Numbered from the stretch's first letter, positions 10,425-19,669 are shown. The stretch is 64,000 nucleotides of DNA from Erwinia endophytica (GCF_009295515.1 NZ_RQVV01000003.1:186001-250000); one strand, 5' to 3'. Notes: a model not told the origin generated them from the letters alone. Numbers and translations are program-made.

Positions 10425-11345
10425 TTAACAGGGTGATTTACGGATAGTTGCCATCAGGACCTCTGCACTGATGCTCAGAGGCTCTCCCGTGCGAGTAATC
10501 ATACCAACCGGTTCGCCGGAACCGAGTGAAGTAATCGGTAGCGCCGTCAACGACTGGTGCAGTAAATCGTCCTTGATTGCCCCGGAAGGGACAAACCATA
10601 CATAGTCATAACGTAGTGCCAGTTGTCGGGCCAGAGAGGTGGCTGACGTCTCGACCAGCGAGGCAGGGAGTTGACAACCTTGTTCCTGAAGTAAGGCATT
10701 GGCTATCCTGCGCGGCGCCGTGCCTTCGGGTGAGATGACCACCGGGAATGAAAGGGCGCGTGACAATGTGACGTTGTCACTTAGTAGTGGATGTTCGGGG
10801 CGGACGACCAGTTGTAATGATTCAAGGAACAACAACTCATAGCTTAAGCCCGTCATCATGTCGGGAGCGGCCATGCGGCCAATGCACACATCAAATTCAC
10901 CCGCTTTCAACCCCGCCAGCAGTACATTATTGTGCAGCGTCGCGACCTGAACCCGAGTCTGTGGTTGCTGCTGATGAAAACGTTGCAGAATAGCAGGCAG
11001 TATGCCCAACGCCACCGTGGTCAGAACCCCAACACTTAAGGTGGCGGGTTCCTGCCGTATCGCCGGACTGAAGGACTGACCGGCATGATTGAGAGCATCC
11101 AGGATCCGCACCGCATGGGTCAGAAACTGTTCGCCCATCGTTGTAAGCTGAGCCCCCAGCCTTCCACGTTCGAACAGGCGGGTGCCGGCCAGCGCCTCAA
11201 GTTCGTTAAGCGTTTTCGATAAGGCAGGCTGACTGAGCGACAGTTTTTCGGCGGCACGCCCCAGCGAGCCCTGTTGAGCCACGGCGACAAAGGTATGTAA
11301 ATGACGCAGGCGAATGCGCTGATTAAACAGGTAATTTTTGTCCAT
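10425..11345 (-). CDS. pcaQ: LysR-family regulator, PcaQ-like
   Basis: LysR-type activator of 306 residues. The winged-helix domain covers 10-70 (RHLHTFVAVAQQGSLGRAAEKLSLSQPALSKTLNELE) and the periplasmic-binding-like effector domain about 95-300. The sequence resembles PcaQ, the activator of protocatechuate (pca) genes that responds to beta-carboxymuconate. It is divergent from an aromatic-acid transporter gene (305 bp between), which supports an aromatic-acid role. No pca catabolic enzymes lie next to it, so the inducer here is not certain. A matS site is embedded in the coding sequence at 10768-10780. Confidence 0.75.
   Translation of the reverse strand: MDKNYLFNQRIRLRHLHTFVAVAQQGSLGRAAEKLSLSQPALSKTLNELEALAGTRLFERGRLGAQLTTMGEQFLTHAVRILDALNHAGQSFSPAIRQEPATLSVGVLTTVALGILPAILQRFHQQQPQTRVQVATLHNNVLLAGLKAGEFDVCIGRMAAPDMMTGLSYELLFLESLQLVVRPEHPLLSDNVTLSRALSFPVVISPEGTAPRRIANALLQEQGCQLPASLVETSATSLARQLALRYDYVWFVPSGAIKDDLLHQSLTALPITSLGSGEPVGMITRTGEPLSISAEVLMATIRKSPC
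10768..10780. other. matS site (MatP binding, Ter macrodomain)
   Basis: GTGACGTTGTCAC is an exact match to the matS consensus GTGACRNYGTCAC. MatP bound at such sites compacts the terminus region and links it to the divisome. It lies inside the pcaQ-like gene, as matS sites often do within coding DNA. Confidence 0.85.
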
Positions 11346-11650
11346 ACCCCAGCATAGTCAGCGTTTCTGTCAGCAGACAAGCTTGATACTACATAAATGT
11401 TACGTTTGTTGGGAATTTAATTAACACTTTCTCATTTTGTCCCGGTTTCTATCACTTTCCTGGTCATCTGCCGTGGAAATCATCATTTTTACTGATGAAA
11501 TTTCTCATTATCGCCCCTAACCACTGCCTGATCTGGCGAAGGGCGGTATTTTTGCAGGTGAAGAAGAAGACAATCCGCTATTATACTTGACACTTTTTTC
11601 AGGAATTGATGCCAGTCTGCTTACCAAACACTGGCCCATGGAGCGTTATC
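11346..11650. promoter_or_regulatory. pcaQ-like / transporter intergenic region
   Basis: 305 bp between divergent genes. It must contain both promoters. No clear PcaQ box or other perfect palindrome was seen. An open frame extends upstream from the transporter to 11606, but it has no ribosome site. Confidence 0.4.
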
Positions 11651-12982
11651 ATGGAGAGTATTGCTGCAACCGATGTACGTACCTTGATTAATGAGGGCAA
11701 CCTCAGTCGCTACCAGCAACGGATCATTGCCCTTTGTTTCGCAGTTGTGGCAATGGACGGGATGGATATCGCCCTGATGGGCTTTATTACTCCGGCACTC
11801 AAAACTGCCTGGAACGTTAGCACTCATCAGTTGGGCGTGGTCATCAGTGCTGCGCTGATTGGTCTGGCGCTGGGCGCGATGTTTGCCGGACCGTTAGCGG
11901 ATCGTTTTGGTCGCCGGGTGATCATCGTGAGCAGCGTGTTCTTCTTTGGCTTGTGGACGCTGGCTACCGCGTTTTCACACAACATCGACCAAATGATGCT
12001 GTTCCGCTTTCTTACCGGACTTGGGCTGGGGGCGGCGATGCCGAATGTCGGCACCCTGGTAGCGGAATATTCTCCTGAACGCAAACGCGCCTTTATTATC
12101 ACCGTGGTATTCTGCGGTTTTACCTTTGGTGCCGCTGGCGGCGGTTTTGCGGCTTCCTGGCTGATTCCCCATTATGGCTGGCCGTCAGTACTGATTGTCG
12201 GTGGTTTACTGCCATTATTGATCGTGCCGATGTTGCTGAAATGGCTGCCGGAGTCAGTGTGTTTTCTGCTGGCCCGCAATGCGCCGGTTGCTAAAATCCG
12301 CCGTATCATTGAGAAAATGGTGCCCGATCAGGTTCATCATGATAGCCAGTTTACTATGGTGGAAAGGGCGCAACAGCATGGGGCTGTGCGGTTGGTGATG
12401 AGTCGTCCTTATCTGCTGGGGAGCGTGTTACTGTGGGGCGGCTATTTTATGGGGCTGTTCCTGGTGTATCTCATCGGCAGCTGGCTGCCCTCACTGGTCA
12501 GGGATCTGGGGATGACGGTGACCCAGGCCGCGCTGGTGACCGCGATGTATCAGGCTGGTGGCACCATCGGCTCGCTGTTTGCCGGTTGGCTGATGGATCG
12601 GTACAACGCAAATCTGGCGCTGGCGGCAATCTACTTTGCTGGTGCGATAATCACCATGGCGATTGGTTATGCGCCTGCCGATACGCTGGTTCTCAGCCTT
12701 GTCGCCTTCTGCAGCGGCTTTTGCCTTAATGGTGCTAATACCGGGATGAACGCACTGTCGGCCAGCTATTATCCGACGCATGCGAGAGCCACTGGATCCA
12801 GCTGGATGCACGGTGTGGGGAGGATAGGCGCGATCCTTAGCGCATTTGCCGGGGCGCAGATGCTGTCAATCGGCTGGCATATCACCGAGGTCTTCACCAG
12901 TCTGGCTATCCCGGCGCTGCTGACATCACTGATGTTGCTGGTAAAGTACCGTTATGGCTACCGCCGCCCCGAGCAGGAATGA
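11651..12982 (+). CDS. MFS aromatic acid:H+ symporter, PcaK/AAHS type
   Basis: Inner-membrane transporter of the major facilitator superfamily, 443 residues and 12 predicted helices. AAHS-family marks are the DGMD segment in helix 1 (VVAMDGMDIALMGF), the loop 2-3 motif GPLADRFGRRVIIV, and the central cytoplasmic loop after LPESVCFLLAR. Such proteins import 4-hydroxybenzoate, protocatechuate or related acids with protons. ATG 11651 (GGAGCG eight bases upstream) is preferred over an in-frame ATG at 11606, which adds a polar tail with no ribosome site. Divergence from a PcaQ-like regulator fits an aromatic-acid substrate, but the exact one cannot be read from sequence. Confidence 0.85.
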   Translation: MESIAATDVRTLINEGNLSRYQQRIIALCFAVVAMDGMDIALMGFITPALKTAWNVSTHQLGVVISAALIGLALGAMFAGPLADRFGRRVIIVSSVFFFGLWTLATAFSHNIDQMMLFRFLTGLGLGAAMPNVGTLVAEYSPERKRAFIITVVFCGFTFGAAGGGFAASWLIPHYGWPSVLIVGGLLPLLIVPMLLKWLPESVCFLLARNAPVAKIRRIIEKMVPDQVHHDSQFTMVERAQQHGAVRLVMSRPYLLGSVLLWGGYFMGLFLVYLIGSWLPSLVRDLGMTVTQAALVTAMYQAGGTIGSLFAGWLMDRYNANLALAAIYFAGAIITMAIGYAPADTLVLSLVAFCSGFCLNGANTGMNALSASYYPTHARATGSSWMHGVGRIGAILSAFAGAQMLSIGWHITEVFTSLAIPALLTSLMLLVKYRYGYRRPEQE

Positions 12983-12999
12983 GCCTCCCCTGATGATAA

Positions 13000-13434
13000 T
13001 TACTGCAGGCTGGGGTTCCGGATTAAGCCGTATCTGCCAGCGCCCAGCAGCATAACGGCGCAGGCGCTGAAGAAGTAAAATGCCTCATCTTCTAATGCCC
13101 ATGCACCAGTGACCGAGCGGTGCCATACCGCGCCGGTTCTCACCAGCAATGTTGCCACGACCAGATTAACCGCGATGATAAAAGCGGCCGGACGCGTCAT
13201 CAGACCGATAATCACCATCACTGGGGCGACCACTTCGCCAAGATAGGCGCCATAAGCCACATAGCCGGGAATACCATGCGCTTTGAGGTGTGAGGCAATC
13301 CACCCCACGCCATGCAGTACTTTGAACTGACCATGAAACAGCAGAAGCGCACCGAGAGACACGCGCAGTATCAATTTACCAAAGTCCGGATGATCGCTGA
13401 GGCGGGAAAAGCCGTTATTGATGGCCGCAAACAT
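13000..13434 (-). CDS. DoxX family membrane protein
   Basis: 144-residue integral membrane protein with four predicted helices (about 22-40, 62-80, 84-104, 118-138) and the DoxX-type pattern GALLLFHGQFKVLHG in helix 1 and GEVVAPVMVIIGLMTRPAAFIIA. DoxX proteins occur with thiol and oxidative-stress functions, but the activity of most members is unknown. It stands alone, convergent with the AAHS transporter and 85 bp downstream of the LysR gene that reads in the same direction. The N-terminus MFAAINNGFSRLSDHPDFGKL looks like a cytoplasmic tail, not a signal peptide. Confidence 0.85.
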   Translation of the reverse strand: MFAAINNGFSRLSDHPDFGKLILRVSLGALLLFHGQFKVLHGVGWIASHLKAHGIPGYVAYGAYLGEVVAPVMVIIGLMTRPAAFIIAVNLVVATLLVRTGAVWHRSVTGAWALEDEAFYFFSACAVMLLGAGRYGLIRNPSLQ

Positions 13435-13519
13435 ATTCGATCCTTATTTTAAAATTTGAGGCACAGTTAAGCGTAAAGCTTCCTAAAACTCAATTTTCAT
13501 TGCTATTAAGGAAAAGAAA

Positions 13520-14365
13520 TTAAGACACTAACCAGGCTACCAGCTCCGATAACTGTGGTGGCGCATCCGCAGAGGGGCGCTGAACCAGGCTGTAGACAGC
13601 CCCCGTTTTCACGGTGGCGTTGAAGGGGGCGATCAGCCGTTTCATCGCCAGATCAGCTTCGATCAAGGTCACATCCGCCACGGTCACGCCAAACCCTTGG
13701 ATCGCCGCGCTGATGGCGAGGTCCATGGTATCGAAATGCTGGTTGCGTCTGGCGGTCACCCGTGTTTGCTGCTGGCTAAGCCACAACTGCCAGTCACGAC
13801 CATCGGCAGTAGGATGGAGGAGGGTAAAACGCGATAAATCTTCAACGAGCAAGGGAGATTCCGGCTGCAGACTGGCGGCAATAACAGGCGTTAATTCCTC
13901 ATCAAACAAACGGAAACTGCCAGAAATGGGGGCGCCATACAGGATAGCCGCATCAAAATTATCCAGTTGGCTGTTGTGATCAAGGGTGGTGGTCAGTGCC
14001 ACGTGAAGATCGGGCCGCGCCTGTTCCAGCGCGACCAGTTTCGGCACCAGCCAACGCATGGCACAGGTTGGCGCTTTCAGGCGTACTGCGGCATGTGTTT
14101 TGCTGGCCTGTTCCGCGGCCTGCACCATCTGTTCAAAGTTACTTTTCATCACCGGCAGCAAACTTGAACCCTGCGGAGTGAGACGCAGTCCCCGGGCATG
14201 GCGGTCAAAAAGCGCAAAACCCAGCCAGTTTTCCAGCGCGGCAATCTTACGGCTGACGGCCCCTTGAGTGATGCATAACTCTTTGGCGGCATGAGTCAGA
14301 TTAAGATGGCGAGCGGTGACAATAAAGGCATAAACTGCATTTAACGGGAACGGGCGCCGTGACAT
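13520..14365 (-). CDS. LysR-family regulator (GcvA-like)
   Basis: 281-residue LysR-type regulator. The winged-helix domain covers 6-65 (NAVYAFIVTARHLNLTHAAKELCITQGAVSRKIAALENWLG), and the start RRPFPLNAVYAF is typical of the GcvA subgroup, whose members often control a neighbouring transport or catabolic gene. It is divergent from the aminotransferase/binding-protein pair with 117 bp between. That gap holds a clean LysR box, so control of those two genes is the simplest reading. The ligand is unknown; an amino acid would fit the context. Confidence 0.88.
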   Translation of the reverse strand: MSRRPFPLNAVYAFIVTARHLNLTHAAKELCITQGAVSRKIAALENWLGFALFDRHARGLRLTPQGSSLLPVMKSNFEQMVQAAEQASKTHAAVRLKAPTCAMRWLVPKLVALEQARPDLHVALTTTLDHNSQLDNFDAAILYGAPISGSFRLFDEELTPVIAASLQPESPLLVEDLSRFTLLHPTADGRDWQLWLSQQQTRVTARRNQHFDTMDLAISAAIQGFGVTVADVTLIEADLAMKRLIAPFNATVKTGAVYSLVQRPSADAPPQLSELVAWLVS

Positions 14366-14377
14366 GAAATCCCTTTG

Positions 14378-14400
14378 AGCTATGTTTAAAAGTCATAGCT
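14378..14400. promoter_or_regulatory. LysR-type operator (T-N11-A)
   Basis: Perfect arms AGCTATG and CATAGCT are separated by nine bases. The repeat contains the T-N11-A core expected of LysR-type binding sites (T at 14383, A at 14395). It lies 13-35 bp upstream of the LysR start and about 85 bp upstream of the aminotransferase. Confidence 0.6.
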
Positions 14401-14482
14401 ATTATGACCACAATTCGCTTGTCGGCTCAAGCCTCCTCACGTTGAATAAGGCTCACCGCCTTACCTCTTTACTGGAGACAGT

Positions 14483-15652
14483 ATGACCATCAAATCTTCT
14501 GTAACGTCGCGATCCAAACTTCCCGATGTGGGCACCACCATTTTTTCCGTGATTGGCCAGCTTTCAGCCCAGCATAATGCGATCAACATGTCGCAAGGCG
14601 CACCTAATTTTCCTTGTGATCCAGCGCTGGTGCAGAGGGTGATGCGGGCTATGGAACAGGGGCATAACCAGTATGCGCCAATGACCGGGCTGGTCGCGTT
14701 AAAAGAGGCGCTGGCCAGCAAGGTCTTTACGCTGTATGGCCAGCAGTATGATGTGAACAGCGAAGTGCTGATTACAGGGAGCGCCAGTCAGGGTATCTAT
14801 GCGGCAATCAGTGGACTGGTACATGCGGGCGACGAAGTGATTTTCTTCGAACCCGCTTTCGACAGCTACGCGCCGGTGGTTAGATTGCAAGGGGGCGTCC
14901 CTGTTGCGCTGAAGTTGCAATTACCGGATTTTGCTATTAACTGGGATGACGTCCGGGCGGCCATTACGCCGCGGACCCGGATGATAATCATCAATACTCC
15001 GCATAATCCGAGTGCGCAGGTCTTGTCTCGCGAGGATCTGGACCAACTGGCGGCTATTATCCGTAATAGCGATATTGTGGTGTTGTCTGACGAGGTCTAT
15101 GAGCACATTTTGTTTGATGGCCGCCAACACCAGGGCATGGCCACGCATACGGAACTGGCTCAGCGTAGCGTGATCGTTTCCTCTTTTGGTAAAACGTTCC
15201 ATGTGACTGGCTGGCGGGTGGGCTATTGCCTGGCGCCGGCAGAGCTGATGGCCGAACTGGTCAAAGTGCATCAGTTTATGATGTATGCCGCCGATACGCC
15301 AATGCAGGTGGCCTTTGCCGACTATCTGCGCCAGCCGGAAAACTATCTGGGGCTGAGTGAGTTTTATCAGCGTAAGCGCGATACGTTAATCGCCTTGTTG
15401 GCCGCCTCGCCATTCCGTCTGCTGCCTTCGGCGGGATCGTTCTTTATGCTGGCCAGCTATGCGGATTTCAGTGACGAAAGCGACAGTGAAATGGTAAAAC
15501 GTCTCATTGTTGATTACGGTGTAGCAACTATCCCACTTTCGGCGTTCTACACGGATGGTACCGACAATAAATTGATCCGTCTCTCTTTTGCAAAAGACGA
15601 TGCCACACTGCGGGCAGGCGCTGAAGCGCTGTGCCGGGTGAAGCCTCGCTAA
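14483..15652 (+). CDS. PLP aminotransferase, methionine aminotransferase-like
   Basis: Fold-type I (class I/II) pyridoxal-phosphate aminotransferase, 389 residues, closest in look to YbdL/methionine aminotransferase and kynurenine aminotransferase proteins. The PLP-Lys lies in SSFGKTFHVTGWRVGY near residue 238. Substrate-contact segments are MSQGAPNFPCD near 37, QYAPMTGL near 65, NTPHNPSAQ near 172 and DEVYEHI near 203. The strong RBS CTGGAGACAGT fixes the start. A periplasmic amino-acid-binding protein gene starts 23 bases after its stop, so the pair probably imports and deaminates one amino acid. Methionine or an aromatic acid is possible but not proven. Confidence 0.88.
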   Translation: MTIKSSVTSRSKLPDVGTTIFSVIGQLSAQHNAINMSQGAPNFPCDPALVQRVMRAMEQGHNQYAPMTGLVALKEALASKVFTLYGQQYDVNSEVLITGSASQGIYAAISGLVHAGDEVIFFEPAFDSYAPVVRLQGGVPVALKLQLPDFAINWDDVRAAITPRTRMIIINTPHNPSAQVLSREDLDQLAAIIRNSDIVVLSDEVYEHILFDGRQHQGMATHTELAQRSVIVSSFGKTFHVTGWRVGYCLAPAELMAELVKVHQFMMYAADTPMQVAFADYLRQPENYLGLSEFYQRKRDTLIALLAASPFRLLPSAGSFFMLASYADFSDESDSEMVKRLIVDYGVATIPLSAFYTDGTDNKLIRLSFAKDDATLRAGAEALCRVKPR

Positions 15653-15675
15653 AATATATTCCTGAGGGGAAGTTG

Positions 15676-16452
15676 ATGAAAAAACTGAGTGTACTGTTAG
15701 TCGCGGCAGGATTGCTGTCTTCGGTATCGGCAATGGCGCAGGAAACGTTGCGTTACGGTCTGGAATCACAGTATCCACCGTTCGAAAGTCGTAACGCGTC
15801 TGGTGAGCTGGAAGGCTTTGATATCGAGTTAGGCAAAGCCATCTGCCAGGTGGGTAACTTTAAGTGCAGTTGGGTGGAGAGCAGCTTCGATGCGCTGATC
15901 CCGGCTCTGGTCGCGAAAAAATTTGATGCCATCAACTCAGCGATGAATATCACGGCAGCACGGATGAAAAGTATCGACTTCACCAAACCGATTTACCGCA
16001 TTCCCAGCCAATTGATCGTTAAAACAGGGTCAAATCTTGCGCCAACCGTTGCCGCGTTAAAAGGTAAGAATATTGGTGTATTGCAGGGTTCCGTCCAGGA
16101 AACGTTCGCCAGGAAGCATTGGGAGCCGCAGGGAGTAACAGTGACGTCTTATCAGGATCAAAACCAGGTTTATAACGATATGGTTGCCGGACGTCTTGAC
16201 GGTACGCTGGTGATGTCGGCGGCGGGGCAGTCGGGCTTCCTGGCAAAACCACAGGGTAAAGATTTTAGTTTTGCCGGTAACCCTGTTGAAGATGATCAGA
16301 TTCTCGGCGTCGGCATCGGTTTTGGCCTGCGTAAAGGCGATACTAAACTGAAGCAGGAACTGGATGCCGCAATCAGTAAAGTTCAGGCTGACGGCACGGT
16401 GACCAAACTTGCCGCTAAGTTCTTCCCGGGAATTGATGTCAGCGTTAAATAA
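15676..16452 (+). CDS. Periplasmic amino-acid-binding protein (ArgT/HisJ type)
   Basis: 258-residue solute-binding protein of the polar amino-acid family 3. It has a signal peptide (MKKLSVLLVAAGLLSSVSAMA, cleaved near 21) and the family pattern YPPFESRNASGELEGFDIELGKAIC near 31-55, with the conserved arginine for the substrate carboxylate in MNITAARMKSIDFTKPI. ATG 15676 is chosen because it begins the signal peptide behind GAGGGGAAGTTG. No permease or ATPase gene lies nearby, so it must use a transporter encoded elsewhere. It shares an operon with the aminotransferase. A GC-rich hairpin follows. Confidence 0.9.
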   Translation: MKKLSVLLVAAGLLSSVSAMAQETLRYGLESQYPPFESRNASGELEGFDIELGKAICQVGNFKCSWVESSFDALIPALVAKKFDAINSAMNITAARMKSIDFTKPIYRIPSQLIVKTGSNLAPTVAALKGKNIGVLQGSVQETFARKHWEPQGVTVTSYQDQNQVYNDMVAGRLDGTLVMSAAGQSGFLAKPQGKDFSFAGNPVEDDQILGVGIGFGLRKGDTKLKQELDAAISKVQADGTVTKLAAKFFPGIDVSVK

Positions 16453-16533
16453 GAGAGAAGTCAGTCGCTCTTCGGGGTCTCAGCCCCCTAAAGCACCGGG
16501 AAAACCGATAAAACATTGTTCCTGACAGCCAGG

Positions 16534-16555
16534 CTCGCGCCATCAATGGCGCGAG
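16534..16555. terminator. Hairpin between convergent genes
   Basis: Arms CTCGCGCC and GGCGCGAG with a six-base loop, placed between the binding-protein gene and pepT, which converge. There is no T-run on either side. It is likely a bidirectional 3'-end hairpin. Confidence 0.5.
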
Positions 16556-16568
16556 ATTATCGTTGTGG

Positions 16569-17813
16569 TTAATCGCCTAATCCCTGAGCCGCCAACAGGC
16601 AGATTTTTTCCGCCACCAGATAAGACTTCACAAACGAAGGAACCGGCAGAAACTCATATCTGGAGTGGAAGTTGTGCGCACCGGTAAAAAAGTTAGGCGT
16701 CAGCAAGCCTTTAGCGGACAATGCCGCGCCATCGGTGCCACCGCGCATTGGGGTGATCTTCGCGATGATATTCAGTTGTTCCAGCGCACGAAAGATCAGC
16801 TCGATAGCACGGCGATCTTCGCCGATCGCGTTACTGATGTTGCTGTAAATATCACTGATCTTCAGTTCAACCTTGCCGGTTGGATAGTGCGCGGCGATTT
16901 TTCCCGCCACCTCCCGTAACTGATCTTTACGCTGTTCAAATGAGGCCAGATCGAAGTCACGAATGGAGGCTTTGAGCTGCGCCTCGCTGGCATTGGCCGT
17001 CATGTCGTTAAACCAGATATACCCTTCGCGGCCTTCGGTATGCTCCGGTGTCTGCTGACGATCGAAGTGAGCGATAAAATCCCACGCCATCAGCAGTGGA
17101 TTGACCAGTACCCCTTTCCCCGACATCGGATGGGCCGTCACGCCGGTAAAGGTTATCTGGGCCGCCGCCGCGTTGAAGTTCTCGTACACCACTTCGCCCA
17201 ATTCACAGCAGTCAATGGTGTAAGCAAAATCCACGTTAAACCGCTGCTTAAGATCCAGTGCTTTCGCTCCACGCAGGCCAATCTCTTCATCCGGTACAAA
17301 CGCCACCACAATATCACCATGCGGCGTATCATGGCTGAGGTTCTCCATCAGTGTCATCACCACAGTAACGGCGGCTTTGTTATCCGCGCCCAGCACACTG
17401 GTGCCATCGCTGAAAATAATATCCTGGCCATGATAAGCATTGATTTCAGGGTGTTCAGCCGTGCGCAACCAGATGTCCTGCTGAGGGTTGAGGCACAGAT
17501 CTTTCCCTTCAAAACGCAGAATCTGTGGATGAATATGCGGGGAAAGGCCGACATCCACCGTATCAATGTGGGTGATAAAACCAATGCGCGGCGCAGCAGG
17601 ACAATTGCCCGGTTTCACGGCGGTGACGGTAGCGTACTGATCAATCACCACCTCCTGTAACCCCATTGCCTGTAATTCATCCGCCAGCATCCTCGCCATA
17701 TCATGCTGGCCTGGTGTACTCGGTAATGTGGTGGATGAAGCGTCACTCTGGCTGCTCACGGCCAGATAACGGTAAAAGCGGGTACAGAGCTGATGAGCCA
17801 ATTCCTGATTCAT
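16569..17813 (-). CDS. pepT: Peptidase T (tripeptide aminopeptidase)
   Basis: M20 family dizinc aminopeptidase that removes the N-terminal residue from tripeptides in the cytoplasm; 414 residues. Metal ligands and catalytic residues are visible: THIDTVD near 81-87, GADNKAA near 142 with the bridging Asp, DEEIGLRG near 177 with the catalytic Glu pair, DCC near 201 and the C-terminal GAHNFHSRYEF His. In Salmonella pepT is FNR-induced; no clear FNR box was seen here just upstream. The ribosome site is weak (GGACCCTATTGGC). It is a single gene, divergent from the DppA-like gene. Confidence 0.96.
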   Translation of the reverse strand: MNQELAHQLCTRFYRYLAVSSQSDASSTTLPSTPGQHDMARMLADELQAMGLQEVVIDQYATVTAVKPGNCPAAPRIGFITHIDTVDVGLSPHIHPQILRFEGKDLCLNPQQDIWLRTAEHPEINAYHGQDIIFSDGTSVLGADNKAAVTVVMTLMENLSHDTPHGDIVVAFVPDEEIGLRGAKALDLKQRFNVDFAYTIDCCELGEVVYENFNAAAAQITFTGVTAHPMSGKGVLVNPLLMAWDFIAHFDRQQTPEHTEGREGYIWFNDMTANASEAQLKASIRDFDLASFEQRKDQLREVAGKIAAHYPTGKVELKISDIYSNISNAIGEDRRAIELIFRALEQLNIIAKITPMRGGTDGAALSAKGLLTPNFFTGAHNFHSRYEFLPVPSFVKSYLVAEKICLLAAQGLGD

Positions 17814-17986
17814 GCCAATAGGGTCCTGAGTATCCTTTGAGGGGTTCTTAATTTACGGACAGAACATACTGTCTGGCAAGCCACCGTCCGGAAAAAGACC
17901 GTAAAGTTCATTCTCAATAAACAGGGAAGGATTTGATGAGCATTCATAAGCAAGGCATCGCACATTGGGAAGGCGATATCAAGCAG

Positions 17987-17994
17987 GGGAAGGG
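17987..17994 (+). other. KOPS (FtsK orienting sequence)
   Basis: GGGAAGGG on the plus strand matches GGGNAGGG and points towards dif. Confidence 0.6.
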
Positions 17995-18076
17995 CACAAT
18001 CTTTTGCTGGTTCCCCCAGCATTACGCGATTAGATTGTTACCTGGATGACAGGAACAATCAAAATGAGAGGGTGGA

Positions 18077-19669
18077 ATGAAAACATCGGTATTGAGAACG
18101 GCGGTGGCCGCTCTGACATTGGCGATAACCAGCGGCACTATGGCGAAAACGTTGGTGTATTGCTCTGAGGGATCGCCAGAAAACTTCAATCCGCAGTTGT
18201 ATACCTCGGGTACCAGCGTGGATGCCAGCGCTGTTCCCGTCTATAACCGCCTGGTCGATTTTAAAGTCGGCACGACCGAGCTGATACCCAGCCTGGCTGA
18301 AAGCTGGGATATCAGCCCTGATGGCACGGTTTATACTTTTCATTTACGTAAAGGGGTGAAGTTTCAGAGCAATAAACTGTTCAAGCCGACACGAGACTTC
18401 AATGCCGATGATGTGATCTTCTCCTTTATGCGGCAGAAAGATGCTAAAAACCCATACCATAATGTCTCGAATGGCACCTACGCCAACTTTGAGAGCCTTG
18501 AATTTGGTTCGCTGATTAAAAACATCGAAAAAGTTGACGACCATACCGTACGTTTCACGCTGGCCCATGCGGAAGCGCCATTTCTGGCTGATCTTGCCTG
18601 GTACTTTGCTTCCATTCTTTCAGCCGAATATGCCGATGCGATGCTGAAAGCAGGAACGCCTGAAAAAATTGATCAAGACCCGATAGGTACCGGTCCATTT
18701 GAACTGGTGCAATATCAAAAGGACTCGCGCATTCTGTTCCGTGCTTTCCCGCAGTACTGGCAGGGCAAAGCGCCGCTCGATCGTCTGGTGTTCTCTATCA
18801 CGCCAGACGCGTCGGTGCGCTATGCCAAGTTGGTCAAAAATGAGTGTCAGGTGATGCCATTCCCCAATCCCGCTGATCTCCGGCAAATGGGAGAAAACAA
18901 AGATTTGACGCTGATGCAAAAAGCCGGGCTGAATACGGGATTCCTCGCATTTAACACGCAAAAACCGCCGCTGGATAATGTCAAAGTGCGTCAGGCGCTG
19001 AGCATGGCCATTAATAAACCGGCCATTGTCCAGGCCATATTCCAGGGAACCGGTACAGTGGCTAAAAACCTGCTGCCGCCTGGCGTATGGAGTGCAGATC
19101 AGGACTTGAAGGATTACGACTACGATCCGCAACAGGCAAAAACATTGCTACAGCAAGCCGGGATCAAACCGGGAACCACTATTGATCTGTGGGCGATGCC
19201 GGTACAGCGCCCCTATAACCCCAATGCGCGACGGATGGCCGAAATGATCCAGGCAGACTGGGCTAAAGTGGGGATTAAGGCCAATATTGTCAGCTTTGAA
19301 TGGGGCGAATACCTTAAACGGGTGAAAAATGGCGAACACCAGGCCGCGTTGATGGGCTGGACAACGGCCACGGGTGACCCGGATAACTTCTTCGGCCCCT
19401 TGTTCAGTTGCACCTCAGCCAACGGCGGTTCTAATTCCTCAAAATGGTGCTATAAACCGTTCGACAAACTGATTACGGAAGCCCGTGGTGAGCAGGACCA
19501 TAACAAACGTATCCAGCTTTACCAGCAGGCTCAGCAAATTATGCACGATCAGGCGCCGGCGGTGATGATAGCCCACTCGACAATTTTCGAGCCTGTCCGT
19601 AAAGAAGTGACTGGCTATGAGATTGACCCGTTTGGCAAACATATCTTTTATCAGGTCTCACTGAAGTGA
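18077..19669 (+). CDS. Periplasmic oligo/dipeptide-binding protein, DppA-like
   Basis: Family 5 solute-binding protein, 530 residues, with a signal peptide (MKTSVLRTAVAALTLAITSGTMA, cleaved near 23). Typical motifs are LVYCSEGSPENFNPQLYTSGTS at the mature N-terminus, the LAESWDISPDGTVYTFHLRKGVKF signature near 78-101 and DPIGTGPFELVQY near 195. The sequence is closest to DppA, the dipeptide (and haem) binding protein. No dppBCDF permease or ATPase genes follow, and rhaT starts 246 bp later as a separate unit. It therefore probably feeds a transporter encoded elsewhere or is a second copy. Its neighbour pepT also acts on small peptides. Confidence 0.9.
   Translation: MKTSVLRTAVAALTLAITSGTMAKTLVYCSEGSPENFNPQLYTSGTSVDASAVPVYNRLVDFKVGTTELIPSLAESWDISPDGTVYTFHLRKGVKFQSNKLFKPTRDFNADDVIFSFMRQKDAKNPYHNVSNGTYANFESLEFGSLIKNIEKVDDHTVRFTLAHAEAPFLADLAWYFASILSAEYADAMLKAGTPEKIDQDPIGTGPFELVQYQKDSRILFRAFPQYWQGKAPLDRLVFSITPDASVRYAKLVKNECQVMPFPNPADLRQMGENKDLTLMQKAGLNTGFLAFNTQKPPLDNVKVRQALSMAINKPAIVQAIFQGTGTVAKNLLPPGVWSADQDLKDYDYDPQQAKTLLQQAGIKPGTTIDLWAMPVQRPYNPNARRMAEMIQADWAKVGIKANIVSFEWGEYLKRVKNGEHQAALMGWTTATGDPDNFFGPLFSCTSANGGSNSSKWCYKPFDKLITEARGEQDHNKRIQLYQQAQQIMHDQAPAVMIAHSTIFEPVRKEVTGYEIDPFGKHIFYQVSLK

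Noticed and set aside
17040-17660. 206-codon plus-strand frame opposite pepT
   Set aside because: Antisense shadow of a conserved enzyme gene, with no recognisable motifs.
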